The position numbers and the translations under genes are program-made. From the NCBI GenBank assembly GCA_020047775.1, contig JAIFNK010000198.1, positions 1 to 7,965 of the forward strand: DNA of 7,965 nt, given 5' to 3'. The number at the start of each line of letters is the position of its first letter. The first letter of the stretch is position 1. The notes under the pieces were generated by a model. That model did no database searches and was not told where the DNA came from. It saw only the letters and a program-made list of their open reading frames with translations. This DNA comes from Akkermansia sp. (GTDB lineage Bacteria > Verrucomicrobiota > Verrucomicrobiia > Verrucomicrobiales > Akkermansiaceae). Of the stretch, positions 1 to 5,896 are shown one piece after another.

Positions 1-318
1 TTCGCCTGCATTGGCTACACGATTTTTTCGTTGTTCATCATGGTGGCCGCTTTTGAGGCCAACAAGGTATTCGCCGCCATTCTCGTGCTGATCAATATCC
101 TGCTGCCCGCGCTCGCGCTCAGCATCCTGAACAAAGGCACGCCACTCGGCGAAACGAGCCATCATCTGGCCGCCTGGTCCGAGTTGCTGATTTCGTTGCT
201 CGGTTTCTACGCTGCGGGTGCCGTTTTCCTCAACAGCTACTTCGGCCGCACGCTGCTGCCTCTCGGCAAACCGATGGGCTGGATCCGCAAAGGCCCGGCC
301 CAAAAAAAGGCGGCCTGA
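1..318 (+). CDS. satP: Acetate uptake transporter, GPR1/FUN34/YaaH (SatP) family, C-terminal part
   Basis: The frame is open from the first base of the window and gives 105 residues ending at a TGA at 316-318; the true start lies upstream of the window. The family consists of six-helix inner-membrane channels or symporters for acetate and succinate. Visible residues form about three hydrophobic helices (roughly 1-17, 22-43 and 58-78) followed by FGRTLLPLGKP at residues 81-91. That matches the conserved C-terminal signature of this family (FGRTVLPIG in E. coli YaaH, from memory). A short basic tail (KGPAQKKAA) follows, as expected for a cytoplasmic C-terminus. An apparent start at position 31 (TTG) is inside a helix and is not the real one. 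The gene points towards the repeat region and does not obviously belong with the glycosidases. The family call is fairly secure; the exact substrate is inferred. Confidence 0.8.
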   Translation, partial: FACIGYTIFSLFIMVAAFEANKVFAAILVLINILLPALALSILNKGTPLGETSHHLAAWSELLISLLGFYAAGAVFLNSYFGRTLLPLGKPMGWIRKGPAQKKAA

Positions 319-563
319 TCGGCAAGTGAATGAGATGCCCCTCGCAATCGCATCTGACAGGGTGGGATCGGGCATCCGGGTCAGGTCACGCGACCGCCCG
401 CCCCTTACCTTGGATTCCGAAATAGAAACCACGAAAAGCAGGGATCACTAAAACAAAAGAGTTGGAACAATCGTTTACCTAACTCAAAAGGTGAGCCTGT
501 TCACGCCCGCAATTCATTGGTTTTCCTGCCTTTTTGTGATTTTAGTGGTTTCGGCTCAATACG
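319..563. other. Intergenic region with short inverted repeats
   Basis: I see no credible gene here. Recognisable items are a small inverted repeat AGATGC/GCATCT just after the transporter stop (about 332-354), without a T-run; GGGTCAGGTC at 378-387, the exact reverse complement of the core of the 29-bp repeats at 619-676; and two 8-bp inverted pairs, GAAACCAC (425-432) with GTGGTTTC (545-552), and CACTAAAA (446-453) with TTTTAGTG (540-547). The last two pairs have their arms about 90-110 bp apart. The stretch is more AT-rich than its neighbours and looks like repeat-derived DNA. No promoter is obvious. Confidence 0.5.
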
Positions 564-618
564 ATCTCTGGGGGCAGTCCCAGCAGCCAAACAGATGCGC
601 CTTCTTTGGTGGAAAAAT

Positions 619-647
619 GTGCCACTGCGGGACCTGACCCCAGAGAT
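619..647 (+). repeat. 29-bp tandem repeat, copy 1
   Basis: This copy begins GTGCCACTGCGGGACC and ends TGACCCCAGAGAT. It is followed without any gap by an identical second copy. It serves as the nearer right arm of the hairpin with 564-585. Confidence 0.9.
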
Positions 648-676
648 GTGCCACTGCGGGACCTGACCCCAGAGAT
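648..676 (+). repeat. 29-bp tandem repeat, copy 2
   Basis: This copy is identical in all 29 bases to 619-647 and directly abuts it. It ends 10 bp before the TGA (687-689) of the minus-strand GH120 gene. Perfect identity suggests a recent duplication. Confidence 0.9.
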
Positions 677-686
677 CCTGGAATTT

Positions 687-2546
687 TCACTCAGTCGCCT
701 TGATTGGCCAGACTTTGGTGCGGATCGTGGATTCGGTCGTAAACTCGAACGGTCCGGGGGCCGGATTGGCGGTGTTTTTCATGACTCCCAAGTAGTCGCG
801 GTTGAGTCGATAGGGGGATCCATCGGGTTGCACGAAGGGGGCGTTGGGAACGACAGCCTTGCCGAGTAGCTCGCTGGTGACGAGCTGGCGTGGCTGCGCG
901 GCGAGCCAGGCGGGATCGACCGCCATTTCGAGCCACCATTCGCCGGCGGGGCCTTCGGTGAGTTTCACGCCCGGGTTGAAGCCCGGAGCGACCACCGTTG
1001 CTTTTTCGCCAGTGCTGGGATTGGCACCGGCCAGATAGACGTTGCCGCTGGCTTGGAGGTTGGCGGCGCACGGATTGAAGGCGGCCGTTCCGTCGCCTCC
1101 GTTGAAGAGGTTGTTGTGGAAACGGCGGTCGGCTTTATCAAAGCTCGACAGGCGCATGTCCTTCAACGTGTGCGGCATGAAATAAGGTGTCTCCCGGCTT
1201 AGGTCTGCTCGAACCTCGATCTTACCCATGATGAGGTTGTGTGAATAGGCACCGCCCTGTGACCAGTCACGCAACGACTTGGCCGAGATCAGGAGGTTGT
1301 GGTCGATCAGCCAAGGGCCGTGATCTACCTCCATATACAGATCCCATGTCGTGTTGTCATGCAAGAGGTTGCCGGTGACGCGCGTCCCCTGGGCCATCCA
1401 ATCCAGCCAGATCGCCCCGGCGCCGCCGCAGCGGTAGATGTGGTTGTTCTTGATCAATGTATCCACCGAACCCAGCAACTTGAGCCCCGCGATATCCGCT
1501 CCACTCATCCAATCTCGGATTCCAATATCATGGATAGTGTTGCCCTCGATGGTGCTGTAAATCCCGCCGAGACTCCCGTGGATGCCGTTCTTCTCGCAAT
1601 GCGAGATCCGGTTATTGCGCACCATGTGGCTGCCGATGTTCTCTTTGGACCATCCATGCTGGAGCGCCACTTCGCAGGTGGTGACGAAGCCAGGTGCGGT
1701 TGCCGGTGGCTTGGCAATTCCGTAGCGGGCAAGGTCATAACGGCCGAGGGTAATGCCAGTATTCATCGAGTGGCTGATGGTGTTGTCCTCGATGATCCAG
1801 CCCTTGCTCCAATGGGTGCCGAGCAGGCCGACCTGTTCGGACATCGCCCCAGCCCAGGGTGTGGCGGCGTGGCGCATCGTAAAGCCGCGCACCGTGATGA
1901 AGTTGCGACCGGGTTCGGAGGGATAAAAGATGGATTGACGCACGTTGATCTCGACGTTCTCAACGTTCGGGTCGACACCCTTGAATTGCGCCCGGACCGT
2001 GGTGTTCTGTGCATCCACCTGGGCGAACCAGAGTGTTTCCGCAGTAGCGGGTTGCATCACGGCGTCGAGGGTTCGCGCTTCAGTCAGCCAGTTTTCATTC
2101 AGATAGACCGCACCGGTATGGCGGCTCCATCCTCCGACTCCGGGTTTACACCACTCTCCGCCGATCACATCGGCATACGGATTGAAACCGCCGAAAAAGT
2201 TGTTGGGGATAACGACCTTCCACGTGTCATTTTCCAGCTTTTCCCAGCCCTTGACCGGCTCCGAACCCTTGATGACGACTTTCGCACCCGGCGCGGCCTG
2301 ATAGATGATGCGGTTCGCGTCGGACGTGCCGCCGCGCGGAGGATTGATGCGTTCGCGGTAAACACCCTCATGCACCGTGACCACATCACCGGCCTGTGCG
2401 ACATCAGCGGCGCGCTGGATCGTACGGAACGGCGTGTCGGCGGCACCGGAATTTGTGTCGTTGCCGGTGGCCCCAACGTGAAGTTCGGCGGCATGAAGAA
2501 GGCCGACTGCCAAAAGGAACGTGATAATGAGTGAGGGTGTATGCAT
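687..2546 (-). CDS. Secreted glycoside hydrolase family 120 beta-xylosidase-like enzyme
   Basis: This 619-residue protein is predicted to release xylose, or a related sugar, from the non-reducing ends of xylo-oligosaccharides by a retaining mechanism. Residues 1-20 (MHTPSLIITFLLAVGLLHAA) are a signal peptide, so it acts outside the cytoplasm. An HVGATGNDTNSG motif opens the mature protein, followed by right-handed parallel beta-helix rungs with recurrent N-N-x-I and H-N-L repeats. From memory it matches Thermoanaerobacterium XylC along its length: NNFFGGFNPY (115-124), VEINVRQSIFYP (198-209), HAATPWA (226-232), WSKGWIIEDN (246-255) and WLDWMAQGTR (380-389). D382 and E406 align with the XylC nucleophile Asp382 and acid/base Glu405. 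The start at 2546 is chosen because it directly precedes the signal peptide; the frame stays open to 2720, but that extension has no signal-peptide character. A weak AAAGG lies 2 bases before the ATG. Length fits the family. Substrate could differ from xylose. Confidence 0.85.
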   Translation of the reverse strand: MHTPSLIITFLLAVGLLHAAELHVGATGNDTNSGAADTPFRTIQRAADVAQAGDVVTVHEGVYRERINPPRGGTSDANRIIYQAAPGAKVVIKGSEPVKGWEKLENDTWKVVIPNNFFGGFNPYADVIGGEWCKPGVGGWSRHTGAVYLNENWLTEARTLDAVMQPATAETLWFAQVDAQNTTVRAQFKGVDPNVENVEINVRQSIFYPSEPGRNFITVRGFTMRHAATPWAGAMSEQVGLLGTHWSKGWIIEDNTISHSMNTGITLGRYDLARYGIAKPPATAPGFVTTCEVALQHGWSKENIGSHMVRNNRISHCEKNGIHGSLGGIYSTIEGNTIHDIGIRDWMSGADIAGLKLLGSVDTLIKNNHIYRCGGAGAIWLDWMAQGTRVTGNLLHDNTTWDLYMEVDHGPWLIDHNLLISAKSLRDWSQGGAYSHNLIMGKIEVRADLSRETPYFMPHTLKDMRLSSFDKADRRFHNNLFNGGDGTAAFNPCAANLQASGNVYLAGANPSTGEKATVVAPGFNPGVKLTEGPAGEWWLEMAVDPAWLAAQPRQLVTSELLGKAVVPNAPFVQPDGSPYRLNRDYLGVMKNTANPAPGPFEFTTESTIRTKVWPIKATE

Positions 2547-2716
2547 AACCTTTAACTTGTGGGTTGCCCGCTGACAAACAAACAGCCATAGCAACGTGTT
2601 AGTTCTCGGATCATTCGACAACACGGTGCCTCCATTTATTGCTAAGGAATTGCTTTTGGGGTGAAGGCCTTTGAGGAAGCTCATGAGAGGAACGGAGGGC
2701 GGGGAAAAAGGGGTTG
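2547..2716 (-). promoter_or_regulatory. Upstream region of the GH120 gene with two blocks shared with the other hydrolase gene
   Basis: Block A (2640-2657, + strand TGCTAAGGAATTGCTTTT) lies 94 bp upstream of the GH120 start. Block B (2701-2716, GGGGAAAAAGGGGTTG) lies 155 bp upstream. Close relatives occur at almost the same distances (97 and 156 bp) upstream of the hydrolase start at 5541. No convincing -35/-10 pair was identified. I read these blocks as a candidate operator and promoter element, not as proven sites. Confidence 0.45.
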
Positions 2717-2738
2717 TCAAAAAGCCTGTCTTGTAGAA
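2715..2738 (-). repeat. 24-bp dispersed direct repeat, copy 1
   Basis: On the + strand this runs TGTCA then AAAAGCCTGTCTTGTAGAA. It matches 3156-3179 in the same orientation with a single mismatch; 19 contiguous bases are identical. It supplies the last six codons and the stop of the antitoxin gene. Confidence 0.85.
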
Positions 2739-2947
2739 TGACCCACCGCTTTAAGAAATTCATCATGAGTGAGGCACACGGATGGATCGCTGTCCATCTC
2801 CTCGGACCGCCGTAGGGCATCCGCCAGTCCCTCGTCATCCTCGACCAGCAACCCGGGCAGCGAATCAAGTAAATCCGCCGCAAGCTTGGCCCGGGCTGAT
2901 TCGGGAAGCCTGAATGCTAGGGTTTCGATTTCTGCGAGCATGACCAT
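2717..2947 (-). CDS. Orphan addiction-module antitoxin (CHP02574 / Unstab_antitox type)
   Basis: This 76-residue protein, from MVMLAEIETLAF, resembles the small antitoxins annotated as putative addiction module component. They are usually encoded just before a ParE/RelE-family toxin, which they bind and neutralise. Features seen: an N-terminal helix ending in RLPESARAKLAADLLDSL, the conserved LPxxxRxxLAxxLLxSL pattern; an acidic middle; and a C-terminal THDEFLKAV segment in the place of the usual PWEEVRARL. The start could be 2947 or the second ATG at 2941; the frame is open to 2998, but residues before the ATG pair do not look like the family. No Shine-Dalgarno is evident. No toxin gene follows: the next sequence is the GH120 upstream region. 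The final residues STRQAF and the stop are encoded by a dispersed repeat, so the original 3' end and toxin may have been lost. Function as an antitoxin today is uncertain. Confidence 0.65.
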   Translation of the reverse strand: MVMLAEIETLAFRLPESARAKLAADLLDSLPGLLVEDDEGLADALRRSEEMDSDPSVCLTHDEFLKAVGHSTRQAF

Positions 2948-2998
2948 ACAGCGGACAATAATCCGGATTGCGCGCCCGATCAAGCCGCTTTGTAGCAT

Positions 2999-3249
2999 GC
3001 CTCAGATATCTAAAAAAGCCTGCCTTTCTGTAATCTACGCGGTGGCTGGAACGGGATGGAGCTAGAGAGAAGTGCGCAAGGAAGGGATTGGAAGCTCCCA
3101 AGTGTTTGATCATGAGTTCCCTAGCGTCAGTTTGGTCCGGGGCGCAAGCTGGATCTGTCCAAAAGCCTGTCTTGTAGAACGCCAAGAAAACCGTGAACTT
3201 GTTATCAGTGAGGAATTACTATTCCGCAGCCGAATCGACGCCCGCAAAA
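2999..3249. other. Intergenic region with dispersed repeat fragments
   Basis: No credible gene is seen. A shorter relative of the 24-bp repeat core (AAAAGCCTGCCTTTCTGTAA, about 3014-3033) precedes the full copy at 3156-3179. The minus-strand frame across 2865-3185 overlaps the antitoxin gene and reads like translated repeat DNA. The region separates the antitoxin gene from the 3' end of the large hydrolase gene. Confidence 0.45.
3156..3179 (-). repeat. 24-bp dispersed direct repeat, copy 2
   Basis: The + strand reads TGTCC then AAAAGCCTGTCTTGTAGAA. It is in the same orientation as 2715-2738, 441 bp away, with one mismatch over 24 bases. The two copies bracket the antitoxin gene. Confidence 0.85.
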
Positions 3250-3284
3250 TCACCGAGTTCTTTGATTATGGTTTTGTGATTTTG
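3245..3284. repeat. 9-bp inverted repeat over the hydrolase stop codon
   Basis: CAAAATCAC (3245-3253) and GTGATTTTG (3276-3284) are perfect inverted copies with a 22-base loop. The left arm spans the TGA of the hydrolase gene. The stem is AT-rich and has no T-run, so it is a poor intrinsic terminator. The right arm resembles TTTGTGATTTTAG near 533-545, which points to a dispersed repeat. Confidence 0.5.
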
Positions 3285-5541
3285 AGGTGATCTTCACCAT
3301 CGCACAGCCCCGCATGAGTGGCACGACCAGCCGCAGGCGGTCTCCGTCCTCGGTGGCCACGACAGGGACCCAGGAATCGGCTCCCGGATGCCGGGCTTCA
3401 AAAACTGGGTTTTTTGGGAACCCATTCAACTTGCGGAGGATGACCGTCACTTTGGCCCGATCGCCGCCGAAAACCACCGGAATGACGTGGCCGGCTGGCA
3501 CTTCGAAGAGATTGGCTTTGGCCGCGCGATCCCGCACCTCGACCGCATGGGCTTCCAGCACCCATTTTTTTCCGCGGTTCAGGTCGAGCAACGGGCCGTA
3601 GGTTTTATACTGCGTTTCAGCCCATTCTCCCGGTTGTATCGAGTGCAGCCACTCGACGGGCGTGGAGTTTTCAGGAAATGGAGCCATGGGGAAGATTCCA
3701 AGATAGAGGTGGCGTTGGAAAAAGGCGTCCGGATCCTGCTTCAGGTAATCCTCACCCGGCGTCCAGCCGATCACGGACTTGCGCAGCCCGAGGAGCGCCG
3801 TGGCATTGTTATTGAACGGCAGATAACCATATTCATCAAAGATACCGTCGACGTGCCGCATCAGGTCGAGGCGTTTGATGTGCGAGTTGACGAAAATCGA
3901 CTTGTTCGCCTCGTGAAGGACACGCCCGAGGCGCTCCGTGATCTGCAACCAGGAAACCCGGAGGCTGCGGGCCGACTTGCCATTCACCCAACTCACACCA
4001 TCATCGCGGCGCGGATTGTACCATTCCAGCCAATCCATGCGGTCGATGCAGATGCCGGCGCAATGTGGGACTTCACGCACGAACCGCCGTGTCTGATCTT
4101 CCAGAAATTCCGCGAAAACCGGTTCCCCGGGATCCGTCACGACATTGGACTTGGGGATATCAAGCTGGGAGAAAACGATCTTGTCATTTTCATCAAACAA
4201 CACGGTTCCCGGCAGCTTTTTGTTGAGGAAATCCGTCGTGTCTTTCCATGAATCGCCATCGCGGAATGAAGCGGCATCCACTTTTTCCATGCGTGCGTCA
4301 GCGGTTGGGATGCGGTTGCCATCAAGCGTCTTGTATCCCCACTCGGTGGTCACAAATTCTGCTAGAGTCTGGATGCCAGCCGCCTGCCATTTTTCCGCCA
4401 GGCGGTCCAAGGTGCGCGTCGATTCCTTGCGCCCCTCGAAACTGACCCACTCCTCGCCTTCCTTCACATACGGGAGATACATTCCGACGTAGGGAAAGGT
4501 GAATCCGTAGCCCCAGTTGACGCCCGCGCCCATGGCTTTCATTTTGTCCGCATCCAAGTCGCCCGCGTAGGAGGAGCAGAAAGCGCCGCAGCCGGCGATG
4601 AGCGCGGCTTTCGGATTGGGCGGGTTGAAATACTCCGGATAGCGCTCCACCATCCAACCTAGCGCCGCACGCCAGTCTCCCTCGTGTGCGACCAGATCCA
4701 TCGCCAGTCGCACGGGGCGGTCTTTGGAGATCCGGAGATTCGTCCGCGAAAAAACCATGTGTCCATCCGCAGTGGAGCGAAAGTTGAGGCTGCATGGGAC
4801 ATCATCCGGGGACAATGCGAGCGTCAGGCCGCGATCTCCTTGCTCCTCCATCAAGGTCACCAATGGGATGCAGAATCCGGGTTTCGAGGAGCCGCCGCCA
4901 TATCCGACCTGCCGTTCACGAATCGGCTGTGGCAGCAAGGGATCGTTCCATTCAAGCACTTGGCCGGAACGATGGTTGGTGACGAAATGTAGGGGAGGGA
5001 TCGGGCCGGTTTCGCCGCTTTCCGCCATCCATGTATTCACGGGAAATTGGTGATTCGGCCAAACGAAATGGGTTTCGATGGCGGTGCTCCAGGGTTCGCC
5101 CGCGCCGGAAATTTCCACTTCCCACCGGATGCTCGCTTTGCCCGGGAGGAACCGCTCGGTCACCGTGCATTCGTCTTTTGTTTTCGCATGCACGAGTTTC
5201 CGGATGAAGTCGATACGGCCGTCCGCAACCCGCCGTTCCACCGGGCCTGACTGCTCGCAGCCGACCAATTCCGTGTAGGCGCGGAGCGGTCGGTCTCCTT
5301 GCTTCCCGCCCAGTGTCGCAGCGATGATCCTGCCCTCCTGCCCGGAAAGTTGCACGGAAAGGTTTTCGGCGGAGATCCGGTTGGTTTCCGCCCAGGCCGT
5401 TCCCGTCACCAGGCTGAAAATGGCTAACAACATTCTCCAAGGCTGGCACCGGTTCGAATACCCATGCCACCAGGACGTCACGGGCCGCGCTTTCTGCGTG
5501 GCAAGCCCGAGCCGACAGTTCCTGCGAGATATGTTTTTCAT
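3250..5541 (-). CDS. Large secreted protein, probable glycoside hydrolase of unassigned family
   Basis: This is a 763-residue exported protein. A hydrophobic stretch with an AxA site (MLLAIFSLVTGTAWA, residues 37-51) marks a signal peptide, but from the first ATG it has an unusually long basic n-region of 36 residues. GTG at residue 21 (about 5481) would give a more typical signal; ATG 37 (5433) would lack basic residues. Residues 55-290 are beta-rich (AENLSVQLSGQEGRI, SIRWEVEISG), like the N-terminal sandwich of several alpha-glycosidase families. Residues 310-660 look like a TIM barrel with acid-tipped strands: GICIDRMDWLEWYN (496-509) and DGIFDEYGY (565-573). Candidate catalytic acids are D500 and D569/E570. 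Residues 670-750 look like a C-terminal beta domain. The layout recalls GH36, GH97 and GH101-type clans, but I cannot assign a family. The last residues, KSQNHNQRTR, are read from repeat-like DNA. Shared upstream blocks link it to the GH120 gene. Confidence 0.65.
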   Translation of the reverse strand: MKNISRRNCRLGLATQKARPVTSWWHGYSNRCQPWRMLLAIFSLVTGTAWAETNRISAENLSVQLSGQEGRIIAATLGGKQGDRPLRAYTELVGCEQSGPVERRVADGRIDFIRKLVHAKTKDECTVTERFLPGKASIRWEVEISGAGEPWSTAIETHFVWPNHQFPVNTWMAESGETGPIPPLHFVTNHRSGQVLEWNDPLLPQPIRERQVGYGGGSSKPGFCIPLVTLMEEQGDRGLTLALSPDDVPCSLNFRSTADGHMVFSRTNLRISKDRPVRLAMDLVAHEGDWRAALGWMVERYPEYFNPPNPKAALIAGCGAFCSSYAGDLDADKMKAMGAGVNWGYGFTFPYVGMYLPYVKEGEEWVSFEGRKESTRTLDRLAEKWQAAGIQTLAEFVTTEWGYKTLDGNRIPTADARMEKVDAASFRDGDSWKDTTDFLNKKLPGTVLFDENDKIVFSQLDIPKSNVVTDPGEPVFAEFLEDQTRRFVREVPHCAGICIDRMDWLEWYNPRRDDGVSWVNGKSARSLRVSWLQITERLGRVLHEANKSIFVNSHIKRLDLMRHVDGIFDEYGYLPFNNNATALLGLRKSVIGWTPGEDYLKQDPDAFFQRHLYLGIFPMAPFPENSTPVEWLHSIQPGEWAETQYKTYGPLLDLNRGKKWVLEAHAVEVRDRAAKANLFEVPAGHVIPVVFGGDRAKVTVILRKLNGFPKNPVFEARHPGADSWVPVVATEDGDRLRLVVPLMRGCAMVKITSKSQNHNQRTR

Positions 5542-5621
5542 GAAATGGATTGAGTGAAGGATGGATTGGGCGGATGGAATGACAACGCGGCGACTATGGT
5601 GGCAAGAGCTAGTTTTTTCAT
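5538..5621 (-). CDS. Possible 27-residue leader ORF overlapping the hydrolase start
   Basis: An ATG at 5621 opens a 27-codon frame starting MKKLALATIVAALS, which has the look of a signal-peptide N-terminus (two lysines, then a hydrophobic run). It ends at a TGA (5538-5540) that overlaps the hydrolase ATG as ATGA, the classic arrangement for translational coupling. No Shine-Dalgarno is visible. It could be a translated leader, or the former signal-peptide exon of the hydrolase now out of frame with it after an indel. The second reading would also explain the odd long n-region of the annotated hydrolase. The peptide is too short to distinguish these by eye. Confidence 0.35.
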   Translation of the reverse strand: MKKLALATIVAALSFHPPNPSFTQSIS

Positions 5622-5764
5622 GGCGGCGGATTCAAAATGCAAGAATTTGCTTTTTCACCCAGCGCGGGGGATACCCTGAAGGACCGGTCTAAGGAAGGGG
5701 AAAAGGGGGTTGCGGGAAAAAGGGGGAATTTTTTGGTAAAATCAGAAACGCTGCTGAAAATCTA
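5622..5764 (-). promoter_or_regulatory. Upstream region of the large hydrolase gene with two blocks shared with the GH120 gene
   Basis: Block A (5638-5655, + strand TGCAAGAATTTGCTTTTT) contains the inverted repeat GCAA-GAAT-TTGC at 5639-5650, a plausible operator core. Block B (5697-5712, GGGGAAAAGGGGGTTG) differs by one base from 2701-2716. Between them is the 8-bp palindrome GACCGGTC (5682-5689). The distances to the start at 5541 match those seen upstream of GH120. No clear -35/-10 pair is seen. Confidence 0.45.
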
Positions 5765-5789
5765 AATGATTAAAGGCCCGTCCCTCTGT
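5765..5789 (+). repeat. 25-bp tandem repeat, copy 1 (RAYT left flank)
   Basis: The unit is AATGATTAAAGGCCC then GTCCCTCTGT. It is repeated immediately and perfectly at 5790-5814. A third copy (23 of 25 identical) lies on the other side of the transposase gene at 7041-7065. Confidence 0.9.
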
Positions 5790-5814
5790 AATGATTAAAG
5801 GCCCGTCCCTCTGT
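5790..5814 (+). repeat. 25-bp tandem repeat, copy 2 (RAYT left flank)
   Basis: This is identical to 5765-5789 and abuts it. It lies 82 bp from the stop codon of the transposase gene. Confidence 0.9.
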
Positions 5815-5865
5815 TATATCAATCGAGGAGTTTCTGGACGGAAATTGGGATGGAAACTGTTACGG

Positions 5866-5887
5866 TGCGGGAATTGACCCCAGAGAT
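5866..5887 (+). repeat. Copy of the 29-bp repeat core at the 3' end of the RAYT gene
   Basis: TGCGGGAATTGACCCCAGAGAT matches the corresponding part of the repeats at 619-676 at 20 of 22 positions and keeps the TGACCCCAGAGAT end exactly. It sits 9 bp beyond the transposase stop codon, as the other copies sit beyond the GH120 stop. This ties the repeats to the transposase. Confidence 0.75.
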
Positions 5888-5896
5888 CAAACCACA

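Larger units (their letters stand above)
564..676. repeat. RAYT-type palindromic repeat cluster (inverted arm plus tandem pair)
   Basis: The left arm, 564-585, starts ATCTCTGGGG. It is the approximate reverse complement of the right arms at 619-647 and 648-676, which end in CCCCAGAGAT. Ten bases at the outer end pair perfectly, and the inner part pairs with small gaps (CAGTCCC against GGGACCTG). A transcript or single strand could therefore fold into a long imperfect hairpin with either right arm. The array ends 11 bp from the stop codon of the GH120 gene, a typical position for REP-like sequences. A diverged copy lies at the 3' end of the RAYT transposase gene at 5866-5887, so the two are probably related. 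Confidence 0.7.

Noticed and set aside
1299..2534. A 411-codon open frame on the + strand opposite the GH120 gene
   Set aside because: It lies wholly antisense to a gene with strong family match and intact catalytic residues. Its translation has no recognisable domain, and long antisense frames are common in GC-rich genes.
2546..2720. An upstream extension of the GH120 reading frame to 2720
   Set aside because: It would put 58 residues without signal-peptide character before a good signal peptide, and it covers the shared upstream blocks.
2865..3185. A 106-codon minus-strand frame overlapping the antitoxin gene
   Set aside because: It is out of frame with the recognisable antitoxin, and its N-terminal part translates the dispersed repeats (FYKTGFW, DYRKAGFF).
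3245..3284. Intrinsic terminator for the large hydrolase gene
   Set aside because: The stem is AT-rich with a 22-base loop, has no T-run and starts before the stop codon.
3388..4251. A 287-codon open frame opposite the large hydrolase gene
   Set aside because: It is antisense to a protein with a signal peptide and coherent domain layout; the composition looks like a codon-bias shadow.
5765..5814. CRISPR-like array
   Set aside because: The repeats abut with no spacers, there are only two copies, and no cas genes are nearby.
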